Origin: Setomelanomma holmii
Lineage: Eukaryota > Ascomycota > Dothideomycetes > Pleosporales > Phaeosphaeriaceae
Direction of reading: 5' to 3'
Assembly (NCBI GenBank): GCA_010015745.1
Contig: ML978339.1
Location: 1-39,910 of the forward strand
Length of the DNA stretch: 39,910 nt
The stretch's first letter is position 1, and every line of letters starts with the position of its first letter. The translations under genes and the position numbers were made by a program. Below the pieces are notes generated by a model that worked only from the letters and a program-made list of their open reading frames with translations, was not told the origin of the DNA and did no database searches. Shown piece after piece: positions 1 to 10,451 of the stretch.

Positions 1-162
1 GGGACTAGCGTCTGTTCAGCTCGTTCCTTCTATATAGCTAGTTCTGATAGCTCACAATAACAAACAAGTTCGCATCTCACTTATGCACTTCATCAAAACT
101 TGTCAAGGCGGAATGACTTGGCATGGTGCTCCGCAAGAGAGTGTTCAGAAGGACATTCCTGC

Positions 163-847
163 GAGCTGGAGCTATAGGTGCATGTTCTAGGTGCCTGGCC
201 ATGTGGGGAAGTGAAGTCGCAGGGCACGGGATAATTCGTGCGGGGGATAACTAGGACTTCCTGGCACTCTGGAGTGATACGCGGATTTAGGTATCAGGAG
301 CCTGCGGAGGAGTGACGTCGGACGCTGTGGGCGGACTAGTGAGGAGAAACCTGCGTCAAGAAAGATGGAAATGCAAACAAACAGTTTCCCGCAATGCTCC
401 CGCCTTCCCTCACCTTCTGCGCGAAGTCCGTTTCGTGACCGCTAGCCTGAGCCCCGCTGATTCTATAAAAAGGCTACCGGCGCCAGTTGAACCCAATGTC
501 ACCGCCAACACCACCTCCATTGTGTCCGGCCAGAATGATGACATCTGCGGCTGACTTATCACCGATAAGGACGAAAACTAGTACGAATACATGCATTCCA
601 CGCCCAACTGCATGAACTTCGACGTCCAGATGCACTTCGCGAATTTCGCGTGGACACTAGTCCGAAACGAGGCGTGCGCCATCTGCTACGCTTGGATGGA
701 AGTCTTGCGTACTGCGAAAGAGACGAACATGTGCTGATGTTTGCAATAGGGATAGGGAGTGCACAGGCAAGCGGATTTGCTGGGGTGGTCCTGGAATGAG
801 TGAGGATGTGGAGATCCCAGGGAGCTTGAGCTATAGGTGCATGTTCT
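163..847 (+). repeat. 26-bp direct repeat pair (163-188 and 822-847)
   Basis: The 26 bases at 163-188 recur at 822-847 with one mismatch at the sixth position (G versus T). The shared core is GAGCTATAGGTGCATGTTCT. The copies are 659 bp apart in the same orientation, and the flanking sequence is not obviously similar. They flank the decayed ORF at 312-735. This may be a remnant of a duplication or a short dispersed element. Confidence 0.5.
312..735 (+). pseudogene. Possible decayed secreted-protein ORF with two in-frame stops
   Basis: One plus-strand reading frame continues past a TGA at 552-554 and a TAG about 30 bases later and stays protein-like until a TGA at 733-735. The read-through part is rich in Cys, Met, Phe and Trp (for example CMNFDVQMHF, then NEACAICYAWMEV). 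That composition looks more like former coding sequence than random DNA. Before the first stop the frame carries N-glycosylation-like NVT and NTT sites. TGG-to-TGA/TAG or CAG-to-TAG changes would explain both stops and would fit repeat-induced point mutation, but this is inference. I do not recognise a family. It could also be chance, since nothing upstream resembles a clear signal peptide. Confidence 0.22.
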
Positions 848-1054
848 GATGGCACGAAGTAAATTTGCGGTGGAGTTGGGAAGGAGTGATGATAGAATCG
901 GGACAAGATGAAGATCATACAGAGTGGAAATGGCGGAACACGGTTGGAGAGTACACAAGTTGATGCGGGTGAGAAAAACGATGCATCCAACGGCTAGGCG
1001 GTCCTGATGAAGTAGAAGCTTATTGGAATATGCAGTCTTCTCTTGAACGTTTCC
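736..1054. other. Intergenic stretch, nothing convincing
   Basis: Apart from the second copy of the 26-bp direct repeat (822-847), I see no gene, tRNA or clear regulatory motif. The minus-strand open frames here have shadow-like composition with no start context or homology I can name. Confidence 0.4.
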
Positions 1055-1070
1055 TTATCGCAACTCGACA

Positions 1071-1807
1071 CTACGTCTCTTCCACGAACTCATCATAGTG
1101 AAGAGTAATTGCCTCCGTACCAATATCAGGCAAGTACAGATGTTGTTGAAACTCCCGCAGAGCATCCCTAGAAGCAAAAGCCAGTACTTCAGCATTTTTA
1201 ATCTTCCTAAGTGTTTTGGCCGTAGCGAGCACTCGGTGGCTGATAATGGTGTTCCTGATTTTGACCATCCCAATTGTAAGGTAGAGATTCGAATAGGCTT
1301 TTTGTTGATCGTGACATAGGTCTCGCGAAACTTCTCCAGATTAATTTGCGTCATGCTCCTCAGACGCTCTGCTGGCTCCGCTTCTCTTGTGTCGGGCATC
1401 GAGGTCTCAGGCGAAGAATACAACGATGATGTCCCCGAGCCTGCCACGTGCTGTACAATGTCACATTCGATAACATCGTTCATATTGTAGTCTGGCTCAA
1501 GTGCGATAGAAAGGCTGAGACGAAACATGCGATGATTCGTGTTGAGCAGCCGGTCGAGAGAAGAATCGGCGTTGCTTGTATTACGCGGCACAGCCTTTAG
1601 AAGACCGTCGTCGAGAGACTTGCTCTCGATATATGGCTTTATGTGTGCTTGCCACGCGCACAGGCGTGCTGGCCGTGTTGTGCAAGAAATGTGTGGCTTG
1701 CTGCGATCGCTCGTGCGATACAGCTGGCCACGCAAATGTGACATTTTTGCACTGTTGTCGAGTACAAAGATATTCATGGAAAGATCCCAGATCTTCAATT
1801 GCGTTGT
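1071..1807 (-). pseudogene. Hypothetical protein, apparently broken by one frameshift
   Basis: A minus-strand frame, usable from an in-frame ATG near 1777, reads as a plausible soluble protein through the segment EKFRETYVTINKKPIRISTL at about 1341-1282. It then turns low quality. Directly after that point a different frame (from 1268) looks protein-like to a stop at 1071 and encodes KIRNTIISHRVLATAKTLRK followed by a hydrophilic C terminus. The switch occurs around 1265-1280 with no GT...AG pair that would bridge it. The simplest reading is a one-base indel in a former or mis-sequenced gene. I recognise no family. The 5' end is uncertain. Confidence 0.3.
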
Positions 1808-2127
1808 AAGATTGACTTGTGAATCCAACGAGGATACTGTTGACTAAAACCTCAACGCAGGCAAACGCTTGTGAACTTCCATGTTAGCAGCATACAAATC
1901 TCGTAAATCCGCAGCTTACCTTCTTGAAATCATTCTCAGAAGCCTTTCTCGAATCATCTTTGGCAGATTTCACTATTCGCAAAAGACACACTTGAACCCC
2001 GACGTCCAGTCTACAGTCTTCCGCCAAAGAACGCACCTACCAAGTCCTTCGGCAAAACCGAACTTACCGTATCCATCGGACAGATCAATCACTCGTTGGG
2101 GCTTCTACCAGCGTCAATATCAACACG

Positions 2128-2349
2128 ATGACGACCTCCACCGACAAGCTATTCGAAGTCGCCACCCAAATGCTGCAGCTCAGCAGAGACCTGACCGATG
2201 TGGCCGGAAAGTTAGCGCAAGCAGGCGCAGCAGTTCAGCAGATCTCTGCAGACATCGCAGAGGAACAGTCGAAGATGTGGAATGTGGACGTGGCCGTCAG
2301 TGTGGGAGTGCGACCCGGTGGACAACACAACGTTGTGGTGAAGAAGTAG
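2128..2349 (+). CDS. Small hypothetical protein (73 aa), amphipathic helix
   Basis: ATG at 2128 sits in a good fungal start context (CAACACGATGACG) after a stop-rich leader. The 73-residue product has a regular hydrophobic periodicity from about residue 8 to 48 (LFEVATQMLQLSRDL, then VAGKLAQAGAAVQQISADIA), which suggests one long amphipathic helix or coiled coil. A short Val-rich, basic tail ending in KK follows. There is no signal peptide or transmembrane segment. A longer overlapping frame (1881-2468) has shadow-like, Arg/Ser/His-rich composition. I do not recognise the family; structural or adaptor roles are possible but not shown. Confidence 0.45.
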   Translation: MTTSTDKLFEVATQMLQLSRDLTDVAGKLAQAGAAVQQISADIAEEQSKMWNVDVAVSVGVRPGGQHNVVVKK

Positions 2350-3090
2350 GGCTTGAGCAGAAGGAGTTGGAAGGAACGAAAAGTAGCCAATATTCTCATA
2401 GAGAAATAACGCAGGCGGGCTTTGCATGGTGGAAGAATGTTCTGGGAGTCGAGAAGCTAGGAAAGTAATTTGCGTGCTTGGACGTTGGCTTTGGGATTTG
2501 GCTGCTCAGGATACTGATCGAGCGTTTTGGATGCAAAAAGGCCGACCTTCCTGCTGTTGTAGCTTGAAGGTAAATATAGTGGATATCTGACAGAGCGTAT
2601 GCTATCATTTTGAAACACGAAGAAGATCTGAATCAAGTGAAAAGATGCCTCGATGCGTCATTCAGTATACGTGATGCTTTTTCCAGACTGGCTGCGAAGA
2701 AGGACACGAAAGACGGAAGGACTAACGGCGGAGCGATACCATGGAGAGCGAACACGCTAACCTCAATTTGGACATTAGCGTCGATTTACTATTCGCTTTG
2801 TCCATCGTTATGCAACCACGACCAAGACACGACAGTTGATTCTCGTCGGGTAATGTCGCCATTTCGCCTGCATAGTAGAACAGTCGAAAGTCACTCCAGT
2901 AAGTTGGAATTTCAGTACCGCTTGACAAGGTATTCGTGCTATGTACCTCATCGTCACGCAATTGTGGCATTCAGAGTTGTTGCACGAGAACACAAGACAC
3001 CGCTCCTAAACAACGAGAGCTCCGGAGACTATAATGATGCAATCGCCAGTCGCGCTTTCCAGAACTTCCTCACGTCTTAGACTCGCCCCT
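2350..3090. other. Intergenic stretch, nothing convincing
   Basis: Several open frames of 60-150 codons exist on both strands, but none has a credible start context, domain or consistent composition. No tRNA-like cloverleaf or repeat was seen. Confidence 0.4.
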
Positions 3091-3471
3091 TCATCGAAGG
3101 TCAGACCCGTCGGCCAGAGCTCTCAGTACATTCCTCAGTCGCTCGTATCTATCTTTGATATCCCTCATCCACATTTTCGCGTCCTCATAGCTGTCTCCAT
3201 ACACCAACTCAAACGTCCGAGCGAGATGCACAGAATCGGACGCCAACACCCATCCATAATGGGCATCGATCCCCCAGCATCGCTGTTCCAGCTGTTTCGC
3301 TTCCTGAAGCATAGTTCTTTCTCCATCATGCATATTGGCTCTTTTGTCATTAGTAGAAGAGTATTGTATTGTCCATGCCTGACGAACCAACTCATCGATC
3401 CCTAGTTGCATGTCTGCAATGGCTATGAGGAGATCTATGAAGTCTGAAGGAGGTAATTTGTCGATATCCAT
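3091..3471 (-). CDS. Hypothetical protein, 126 aa
   Basis: Single-exon minus-strand frame starting at ATG 3471 (context AGCTCCATGGATATC). The product begins MDIDKLPPSDFIDLLIAIAD and is rich in Leu, Asp, Arg and Trp, predicted to be mainly alpha-helical and soluble. The last third (KMWMRDIKDRYERLRNVLRA) is strongly amphipathic. There is no signal peptide or transmembrane helix. Composition is clearly more protein-like than the overlapping plus-strand frame at 3034-3405. I recognise no family. It may be a lineage-specific gene. Confidence 0.45.
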   Translation of the reverse strand: MDIDKLPPSDFIDLLIAIADMQLGIDELVRQAWTIQYSSTNDKRANMHDGERTMLQEAKQLEQRCWGIDAHYGWVLASDSVHLARTFELVYGDSYEDAKMWMRDIKDRYERLRNVLRALADGSDLR

Positions 3472-3869
3472 GGAGCTTCAATGTTGTGTCCTGACTATGG
3501 CATACCATGAGGAGAGCATAAGAGATTAAGACATTGTTTTCACTGCCTAATACCGCACGAGACAAGTGTTAAAGAACAAACACGCATCTTCAACGACGTG
3601 ATGGCGACTACACTCTGCACACCACGACATAAGTTGCACAAATGAAACGTGGCAGGCGGTCAGCCAAGAGCATCGTTGTCGATCTTTGTATACCGCCTTG
3701 TCTTCTGACGTCAGCCATCACGGGTACTATTGTCCCGCTCATCTTCCTCGTCACTCCGTGATAAGTCTGCTACTTGTATGTGCCATCGACACTGTTTCCC
3801 AGTGTCAAAGAAACGTTCGACCTAGTCACGCTAGCTATAAGCACAACATACACTTTTCGCCAGACCACG
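3472..3869. other. Intergenic stretch between divergent small genes
   Basis: Probable shared upstream region of the minus-strand 126-aa ORF and the plus-strand gene starting at 3870. A CTATAA-like element lies at about 3835-3840, some 30 bases before the latter start. Nothing else is recognisable. Confidence 0.35.
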
Positions 3870-4183
3870 ATGTCCGACCGCTCCTACGAAACGCTCCTAG
3901 AGCAAACAGTCGACCTGGTCGATGGTTGGTCCACCTGACACGCAAGAACCTCGTGGGTCCACGCTGACAAGGGGCAGATCATGCGCATAAAGAAGGCTCG
4001 GTCTTGCACAAGGCGGTCGAAGTGGTCAAGAGGCCTTCCGAACATGGCAAAAGGACTAATAAGCCAGATCATGGTGCTGTAGAAGAGGTCGGCAAGGGGA
4101 GTGAATTGGGCGGCATGAGAGCTGGGGAGAAGGAGAAAGAGGTCAAGACGGGAGATGTGGAGGTTGCGATTACAGCTTCGTGA
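3870..4183 (+). CDS. Small hypothetical two-exon protein, 86 aa
   Basis: Model: exon 1 at 3870-3924, intron 3925-3977 (53 nt), exon 2 at 3978-4183. The ATG follows CAGACCACG. Exon 1 encodes MSDRSYETLLEQTVDLVD. The intron ends with a CTGAC branch-like sequence eight bases before GGGGCAG. Exon 2 then stays open for 68 codons in the phase set by exon 1 and encodes a highly charged Lys/Glu/Gly-rich tail (for example GEKEKEVKTGDVEVAITAS). The phase match and uninterrupted charged frame support a real gene. The donor GTTGGT is non-optimal, so the junction could differ. Predicted soluble and probably disordered after residue 20. No family recognised. Confidence 0.4.
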
Positions 4184-4424
4184 GTTGTGTCATATGAGAG
4201 ACAAGAGGTAGAATGTAAGGGGTCAGTCAAAGCGTAAACAATTTGAGATTCAAGCACGCGCTAAACCCAGATGTAACGAGAGTGATCATGCGTCAACTCC
4301 TCAGGAAGTGAACGAGAGACCACGGGTCGGTCCAAAGAAATCGTCCCCTATCACTACCCTTCTCAATTCTTCCCAAAATCAATTTGTGTCATCCACCACC
4401 AATCTCCAGCCCCTCTTACAGGCT

Positions 4425-7400
4425 CTACTTCTCCTGGGCAGTCAGCCCTGCTCTGGCTTCTGCATCCTCACGACTAATCGTGCGATGCGCGCTACTCCAA
4501 ATTCTCAGTTGGCGCTTGATCATCTTCCAAGTCTCAAGTGCGCTAATGTAAATCACAACCGCACCAAACGCGACACCCCACTCCCACGTAATTGCACCAT
4601 GCTTGAACACCTTCTCGTTGATAACGGGAAGGTACACGATGGGGAACATGAGACATAAGCCCGCCATGACAGCGAAGAACAAGAAGCGGTTGCGCCAGAG
4701 TGTCGGAAAGATGGAGAGCGGTCTCGGCACACCAAGGTTCGTGTTCGGATACATGTTGAACAGGCTGCGAGCGAAGTGTTTGACTTCCCACGCCGTGACA
4801 AGAAGTAAGAGTGTAACTGTGGCGTATGTTGTAGCCCGTGCACGGAATACAACATCACACGTCTCGTTGTACCCCTCGTTACATCCAGACCCGAGGTTTC
4901 CACCTCCAGGCCCGACGTACGCGACGATCGCAAACGAGAATAGACACAGTGCGCCCATGAAGAAGCCGTAGATGACTTTGTCCGTGATGAGTTCTTTGGT
5001 GAAGACGCCTGCCTTAACGTCGTGGGGCGCGCGCAACATGCTGTCTTCTTGGGACTCTTCGAGCCCCAGGCCGATGGCGAGGAAGGACGAGGTAATGAGA
5101 TTGACCCAGAGGATTTCAATGGGGGAGAGGGGGAAGACGGAGTGGTTGTCGTTGTCTTTGAAGGCGAGGCCGATGAGGAGGAGGATGACTTGAGCAATGT
5201 TGGAGATGAGGAGGTGCATAAGGAACTGGTAAGGTTAGTATGGACCGTGTGAAGATCACAAGGAAACTTGTTAACTTACCTTCTGGATGTTATCGAACAG
5301 GCGTCGACCCTCTTCGACCGCTTTGACGATCGAAGCGAAATTATCATCAGTAAGCACTATCTCAGCAGCATCTTTAGCGACATCACTGCCCGTACCCATT
5401 GCCATACCGACGTTAGCCTGCTTGAGCGCGGGTGAGTCGTTGACACCGTCACCAGTCATGACACAGAAGCGTCCTCGTCTATGAAGCGCCTGCACCATCT
5501 TGACTTTCGTCTTGGGACTGCACCTGGCGATAACGAGAGGCAGTGTTTCCATGGCGTCGATCTGAGCCTCATTCAATTGGTCAAAGTCTCTGGCAATCAT
5601 GACAGCGGAGGCAGGCGTGCGGTCATCGATGATGTCGACGTCTTTGGCGATGGCTCGGGCAGTACCAGGGTGGTCGCCTGTGAGCATATGTACAGTGATG
5701 CCGGCGACCTTGCATTCGCGAACGGCACCCTTTGTTTCCAATCGAGGCGGGTCGTAGATGGCGACAAGACCGACGTAGGTCAAATTAGACTCGACTGTAG
5801 CGCGTTCACTGTAGTCCGACCCAGGTTGTAGTGTTTTGTGGGCGATGCAGAGAACGCGAAGTCCTTCGTTGGCCATCGACTCTGCTGAAGCCAGGATTTC
5901 ATTGCGCTCCAGGTCAGAAATATTCAGAACAGGAAGCATGAATTCAGTTGCTCCTTTGGTGTACACATCAAGTAATCCGGACGGGTTGTCCTTGTAGACG
6001 ACCGTCATCTTCTTGACGGTCGAGTCGAATGAGAACTCCGTGGCAAGATGAATGTCGTGAGAGGCGAGAACATCTTCTTTGCCCATGTTGAAACGCGAGG
6101 CCAACACGTGCAGAGCGATTTCAGTGGGTTCGCCGTGCGCCTTCCAAGGTCCGGCAGCTAAGCCCTGCATGATGGCAGTTGGGGGACGAGAGGCAGACTG
6201 GATGGTGGACGCATCCGTATCGCGATCATCGTCGCTGAGGGCGCGCTCAAGTGCTGACTTCTTCTCGCTAGTTGTTTCGTTGTCTAGATCGAACGATGGC
6301 TTAACCTTGGAGTTATTGCAAAGAGCGATCGTGCGTAGGAAGCGAGCGAGTGCTGGGGTGATCATGTGGGTGTCCAGTCCAATACGTTCACCGTCTAAGC
6401 TGACCTGACCACTTGCTGGGTTGAAGGGATCGGTGATGCCATCGACCGTGTAGATACCCGCCCCAGGAATGATGGCCTTCTTCGAGACCATGCGACCCTG
6501 GGTCAGTGTACCGGTCTTATCGGAGCAAATGTTTGTGACTCCACCAACGGCTTCGATGGCGGATTGTACTCTGGTGATGACATTAGCTTTGGCCATGGCC
6601 TTGCCACCCACCGCGATGGTGATAGTGAGCACCGCGATGAGCGACTCGGGGATGACCGCAACGGCCACACAGATACCATAGATGAGGACTTCGCTACCGA
6701 CTTCCCATTTGCTTGCAGAGAAGACAATGATGGCAAGGAGGATAGCGAGACCAAAGAGCAGGAGAGCAAATTTGCTCAGACTGATTTGCAGTGGTGTTCC
6801 AACAAGACCAAGGATAGTCTTGAGACCACTTACAAATCTCCTACCCAACCCAACGAGGAGAGAATCGTGCCTCTGCTTTTGGTCTTTTTTTTGATGGAGC
6901 ATGACGGCGATCTTTCCGACTTCAGTTTCCATACCTGTGGCAACGACAATGCCACGGCATCGGCCGGAGGTCATTTCGCTACCAGAGTATACGAGGTTGG
7001 TCCGATCACCAATACCAAGGTCGAAGTCATCGAACTGCTTCTCGGGCGTCTTCTCAATAGGGATTGATTCACCCGTGAGGAACGCTTCGTTCGTGAAAGC
7101 ATTGATGCCATCAATGAGACGAAGGTCAGCAGGGACAATACCTCCAACGCTGAGCTGTACGATGTCACCAGGGACAAGGTCAGTGGCCTTCACTTTGATG
7201 TCTGGTGTTCCGTTTCGAGTGATGGTCGCTTCTGGGGCCGTGAGCTTCTTGAGAGACTCAATCATCTTCTCAGCTTTGTAGTCCTGCCAGAATCCAACGA
7301 TGATATTAAGACAGATGACTGCAGTAACGACGCCGCCTTCGATGTAGTCGTCGATGCCAAAGCTTATGGCCATGACAATAATGAGAACGAAGGTAAGACT

Positions 7401-7766
7401 GTTAGAGATCTGCCTCATGAGAATCTTCCACAGGGATAGCCCTTCAGCTCCTTTAACCTTGTTAGGTCCATAGAGCCCAAGGCGAGATTCCGCTTCAGCA
7501 CTGCTGAGGCCATAGCTGCAATGGTCAGTAGGTTTTTGACACGATATAGACTAGTCTCACTTGATATCCACTCGCAGTTGCTCTGCAACTTCTTCGAAGG
7601 AGAGCGTGTGCGGGGCTTGTAGCTGTGGCGGCGCACCACCATTGGTTGGTATCGGCTGCAGTTTCCTTTGTTGGTGTGTAGTATGCGGCTCATTTAAACC
7701 ACATATAGGGGGTTCGTCAAGTTGGGGAGAAGTCTCCTCGACGGCAGGCAAGACGGTTTCACCCAT
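4425..7766 (-). CDS. ENA1: ENA-type P-type ATPase, sodium/potassium efflux (P-type IID)
   Basis: Exons at 7766-7561, 7515-5280 and 5225-4425 (introns 45 and 54 nt; the second has a TACTAAC branch site and GTAAGT donor) give 1080 aa, close to the roughly 1090 aa of fungal ENA pumps. ENA ATPases expel Na+ (also Li+ or K+) across the plasma membrane using ATP and underlie salt and alkaline tolerance. Visible landmarks: N-terminal cation-ATPase region; first TM pair around QISNSLTFVLIIVMAISFGI; the actuator TGES loop; TM4 with the VIPESLIAVLTI ion-path motif; phosphorylation site DKTGTLTQG with Asp near residue 401; MTGDHPGTA and the hinge MTGDGVNDSPALK; six C-terminal TM helices. All catalytic residues are present, so it is probably functional. 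SERCA or Na/K-ATPase identity is less likely, given the ENA-like IEGGVV and DKTGTLTQGRM contexts. The genome may hold paralogues, so the symbol number is nominal. Confidence 0.95.
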
Positions 7767-9148
7767 TCAAGTATGTAAGAACACGCGTGGTGTTGGTTGT
7801 GAGGAGAAAATAATGGAGGCGCTCGCGGGGGAGAAGTTATAGGTGGGGTCACGCATACGCTAGGGCAGCGACGTGGGTCTACCGCGTGGAGGTCTTGGAC
7901 ATTCCTCATCACTCTCGCATCATTGTGCCAGAGACACTGCAAGATAACAATACTGCTGGAAAGATACTTTCGCATATAGAATCATGGTCCTAGTCGTCCT
8001 AATGGCTAAGCCGCAGAAGCTATGTTGCGAAGCACAACATAGGCAGCGTGCCACAATGCTGGAAGCTCACTCAAGTCATCGTGGACCCATCGATAAGAAT
8101 CTTGGCTGACAGCCCCAAGAAATCTCTTGCCGTTTCCCGGATCTGTGTGTACTGATACAGGGCTGCACAGCCCGATGCCGAGAAGTCTTGGCTATTGGCA
8201 TTGTACATGTACAAGACGTGCAAATGCGAGCGCTTGCCAGAATCATCGCGTCATGCGGATTGACACTTGCGAGTGTGCGCATAGCAGCAATCGCATAAAG
8301 CGATATATCTAATGCGTGCAAGTCGTCATGTGGCCAGACGTGCAGTAATCCATACGTCCCCCTCCAGTGGCTGGTTGTATATGGTCAGCAACCAGACGCA
8401 GTAGTGTGCTGATGCTCGCCACGCGTCCCGCAACGGTTCGACTGGTATCCAATCGTGCCAACAATGACCTCCTTTGCAGACATATTGGCAGTGAGAGCGA
8501 CCCATACAGATATGCGATGTACTCAAGAGACGAACTCTAGGTGTATGTCCATCAGTGGGCGCGGCGAGTGCACCGAGATGGCCAAGAGTGATTGGTGTGT
8601 GGGACATGCGAGACGCGGCAGGGAAAGCGACAATAAGCGGGGGATGCCTTACAATGACCATGGAGAAGGCCGCAGCAGCAAGAGATGCGACCGCAACTAT
8701 ATATGTATCGAGTGTCGTTGAGATTGAGTGTCTTTTATCGATAGGAGAAAGGGGCTCAACTCCACGTGGATACCTGGTCATGGCAGAGGTGGCCCGTCTC
8801 CCCGTCTGGCCGTCGGCGCAGTGGGGTCTTCAACACCGCGCCAACTGAATCGAGCAGCGACTTCAATGTCAGCCATCAACCTCAGATTTCGGATGGGAGA
8901 GACGAGTACTCATCTGCTGAGGAGCGACGCCCGGATAGATATGTAAAGAATTCGATGCTCGACAAACTGTAACATAGTCACATTAGCCGAAGCGCAAAGG
9001 CTTTGCATTGCAAGAGTGGCACGAGAAGAGTCAACGCTTTTCATTATGCCGACGCTCAAAGTGCGCCAGTAACCCAATGCCAATGCGGCAAATCCTCCCA
9101 ATGCAGTATTCGTAAAGTCATCAACCTCAAATCCTCAGACTTCTCGGC
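7767..9148. other. Intergenic; contains the ENA promoter
   Basis: The first few hundred bases are upstream of the minus-strand ATPase start at 7766 and should hold its promoter. The region contains several frames of 60-150 codons (longest 8326-8781 minus), but they lack credible starts, splice-consistent extensions or recognisable domains. No tRNA, transposon ends or repeat arrays were seen. Confidence 0.4.
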
Positions 9149-9496
9149 CTAAAAATCCCTATACGACTCCGCCTCGGAGACACTACTCGAGCGACGAGGC
9201 GCCAGCTGGGCATCCGCTTCCGAGAGCGCAGCCTGTATCGACATGTTGAACGTGCTTGCGAGGTACTGCGCGTAGCGTAGACGGTATGCCTCAGCAGCGT
9301 CTTGTTTTGACTTGTGCAACTCCTTCTTTGGTACAGCACCACCTGTTCTAAGATTAGATGCAAAGCCTTAGTTTGGTTGATCAAATATACCCGATGCGGG
9401 ACTGTGGAGAACTATCGAAGGAGTCATGGTAGGCGACAAGGTTGGAGAAGAATGAGGAGAAGGAGAAGGCGAGGCGGAGAATGGAAGAGAAGGCAT
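9149..9496 (-). CDS. Small conserved-looking two-exon protein, 99 aa
   Basis: ATG at 9496 opens exon 1 (9496-9391). Intron 9390-9343 (48 nt, donor GTATAT, acceptor GAACAG) is followed by exon 2 (9342-9149). Exon 1 encodes a Ser/Pro-rich segment (MPSLPFSASPSPSPHSSPTL). Exon 2 encodes GGAVPKKELHKSKQDAAEAY, then a helical stretch YRLRYAQYLASTFNMSIQAA, and ends RRSSSVSEAESYRDF. Phase is preserved across the junction and both frames are clean. No signal peptide or TM; a disordered phospho-acceptor-rich N terminus with one helix is the visible architecture. The long stop-free leader upstream (about 9497-9640) resembles a 5' UTR. Family not recognised. Confidence 0.6.
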
Positions 9497-10024
9497 GATG
9501 AATGCTCTACGAGTGTGTGGATATGTGTGGCTGGAGTAGTGGTTCGTGGTTTGTATGGAGGTAGTTCTCTGGTGTAGATCCCGTCTTTACTTCCGAGTTT
9601 GGAATTGAAGCTCGAAGTTGACTGAAGATTGATGGTAATGGTTTGCTGTCCTACCGTGGGCGACGGGCAGCGATCATTTTATACGTACCATGGCTGGCTG
9701 GCGCCGTCGGGGACCCTGACATTCCACGATCGAGAAAGGGCAACCACACCGCAAGATCAGAAACAGCACGAATCGCGCCGTCACGATAACCTAGGACCTA
9801 GACACAGTTGCATGCATCTCGATCAGTCCAATAGTTGCAACGTAATTGGCGGCTGGTTGTTCCCTAGTTCATAAACGTGATCAGGCCGGCTTCCTTGTGC
9901 GCCATTTTCTTGTCTTCTCCACACACCGCCAGAACCGGTCTGACCAAACAACGTCCTACGCTTCCCCATACTTTGCGAGCGGGAGCACGACGGCTCAGGG
10001 GCACCGCTGACGCTCAAACTTCTT
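9497..10024. other. Intergenic; leader of the 99-aa gene
   Basis: Contains the probable 5' UTR and promoter of the minus-strand 99-aa gene. Otherwise only short frames without support. Confidence 0.35.
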
Positions 10025-10451
10025 TCAGCTCCTTGCGTCCGCCTCCCTGTAACGGCAGGTACTCGCCAATACCGCGACGGTGATTTGTAGACGGGGAAGT
10101 ATTCGCGCACTTGACTTACTCGGCAGTACACGATAGCTGGTATGAGGCGTTTCTCGTGACGTTTTCTTGGGCCTCATGACTGAATGGCTCATCGCCGTTG
10201 CCAGAGGACGATCGCTGAGCGATCGCCACGTTACAAGCTTTGACCGCGAGGAACGTTGCAAGGCACGCGATGACACAAGCCAATATCGCCTTTGTTGCTG
10301 AAGATGACGAAGTTGCACTCGTACCCTTGTTTGTAGCCGGACATCCGTGCGTCGCCCAGATGCTCAATACGCGCCACCACTCAGCCTTCCTTTTCTGAAC
10401 GCCTGCTTCGTCTTTGTGTGAAAGGGCCCCGCTGCGTGGATTAAGCTGCAT
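10025..10451 (-). CDS. Possible small single-TM protein, 117 aa
   Basis: Model: ATG 10451, exon 1 to 10120, intron 10119-10047 (73 nt, donor GTAAGT, acceptor TTACAG), exon 2 10046-10025. Exon 1 encodes a polar N terminus, a Ser/Thr-rich linker, then one hydrophobic segment (AILACVIACLATFLAV) at about residues 54-70, and a polar tail ending in EEADARS after splicing. The splice signals are good, but composition before the hydrophobic segment is ordinary and I recognise no homologue. It may be a chance ORF. Confidence 0.28.

Noticed and set aside
1881..2468. 195-codon plus-strand frame overlapping the 73-aa ORF
   Set aside because: Arg/Ser/His-rich shadow composition; the internal ATG at 2128 in another frame gives a much better protein.
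4603..7281. Plus-strand frames opposite the ENA ATPase
   Set aside because: Antisense shadows of a fully conserved P-type ATPase.
8326..8781. 151-codon minus-strand frame
   Set aside because: No ATG in good context, irregular Cys/His/Trp composition, no splice-linked extension.
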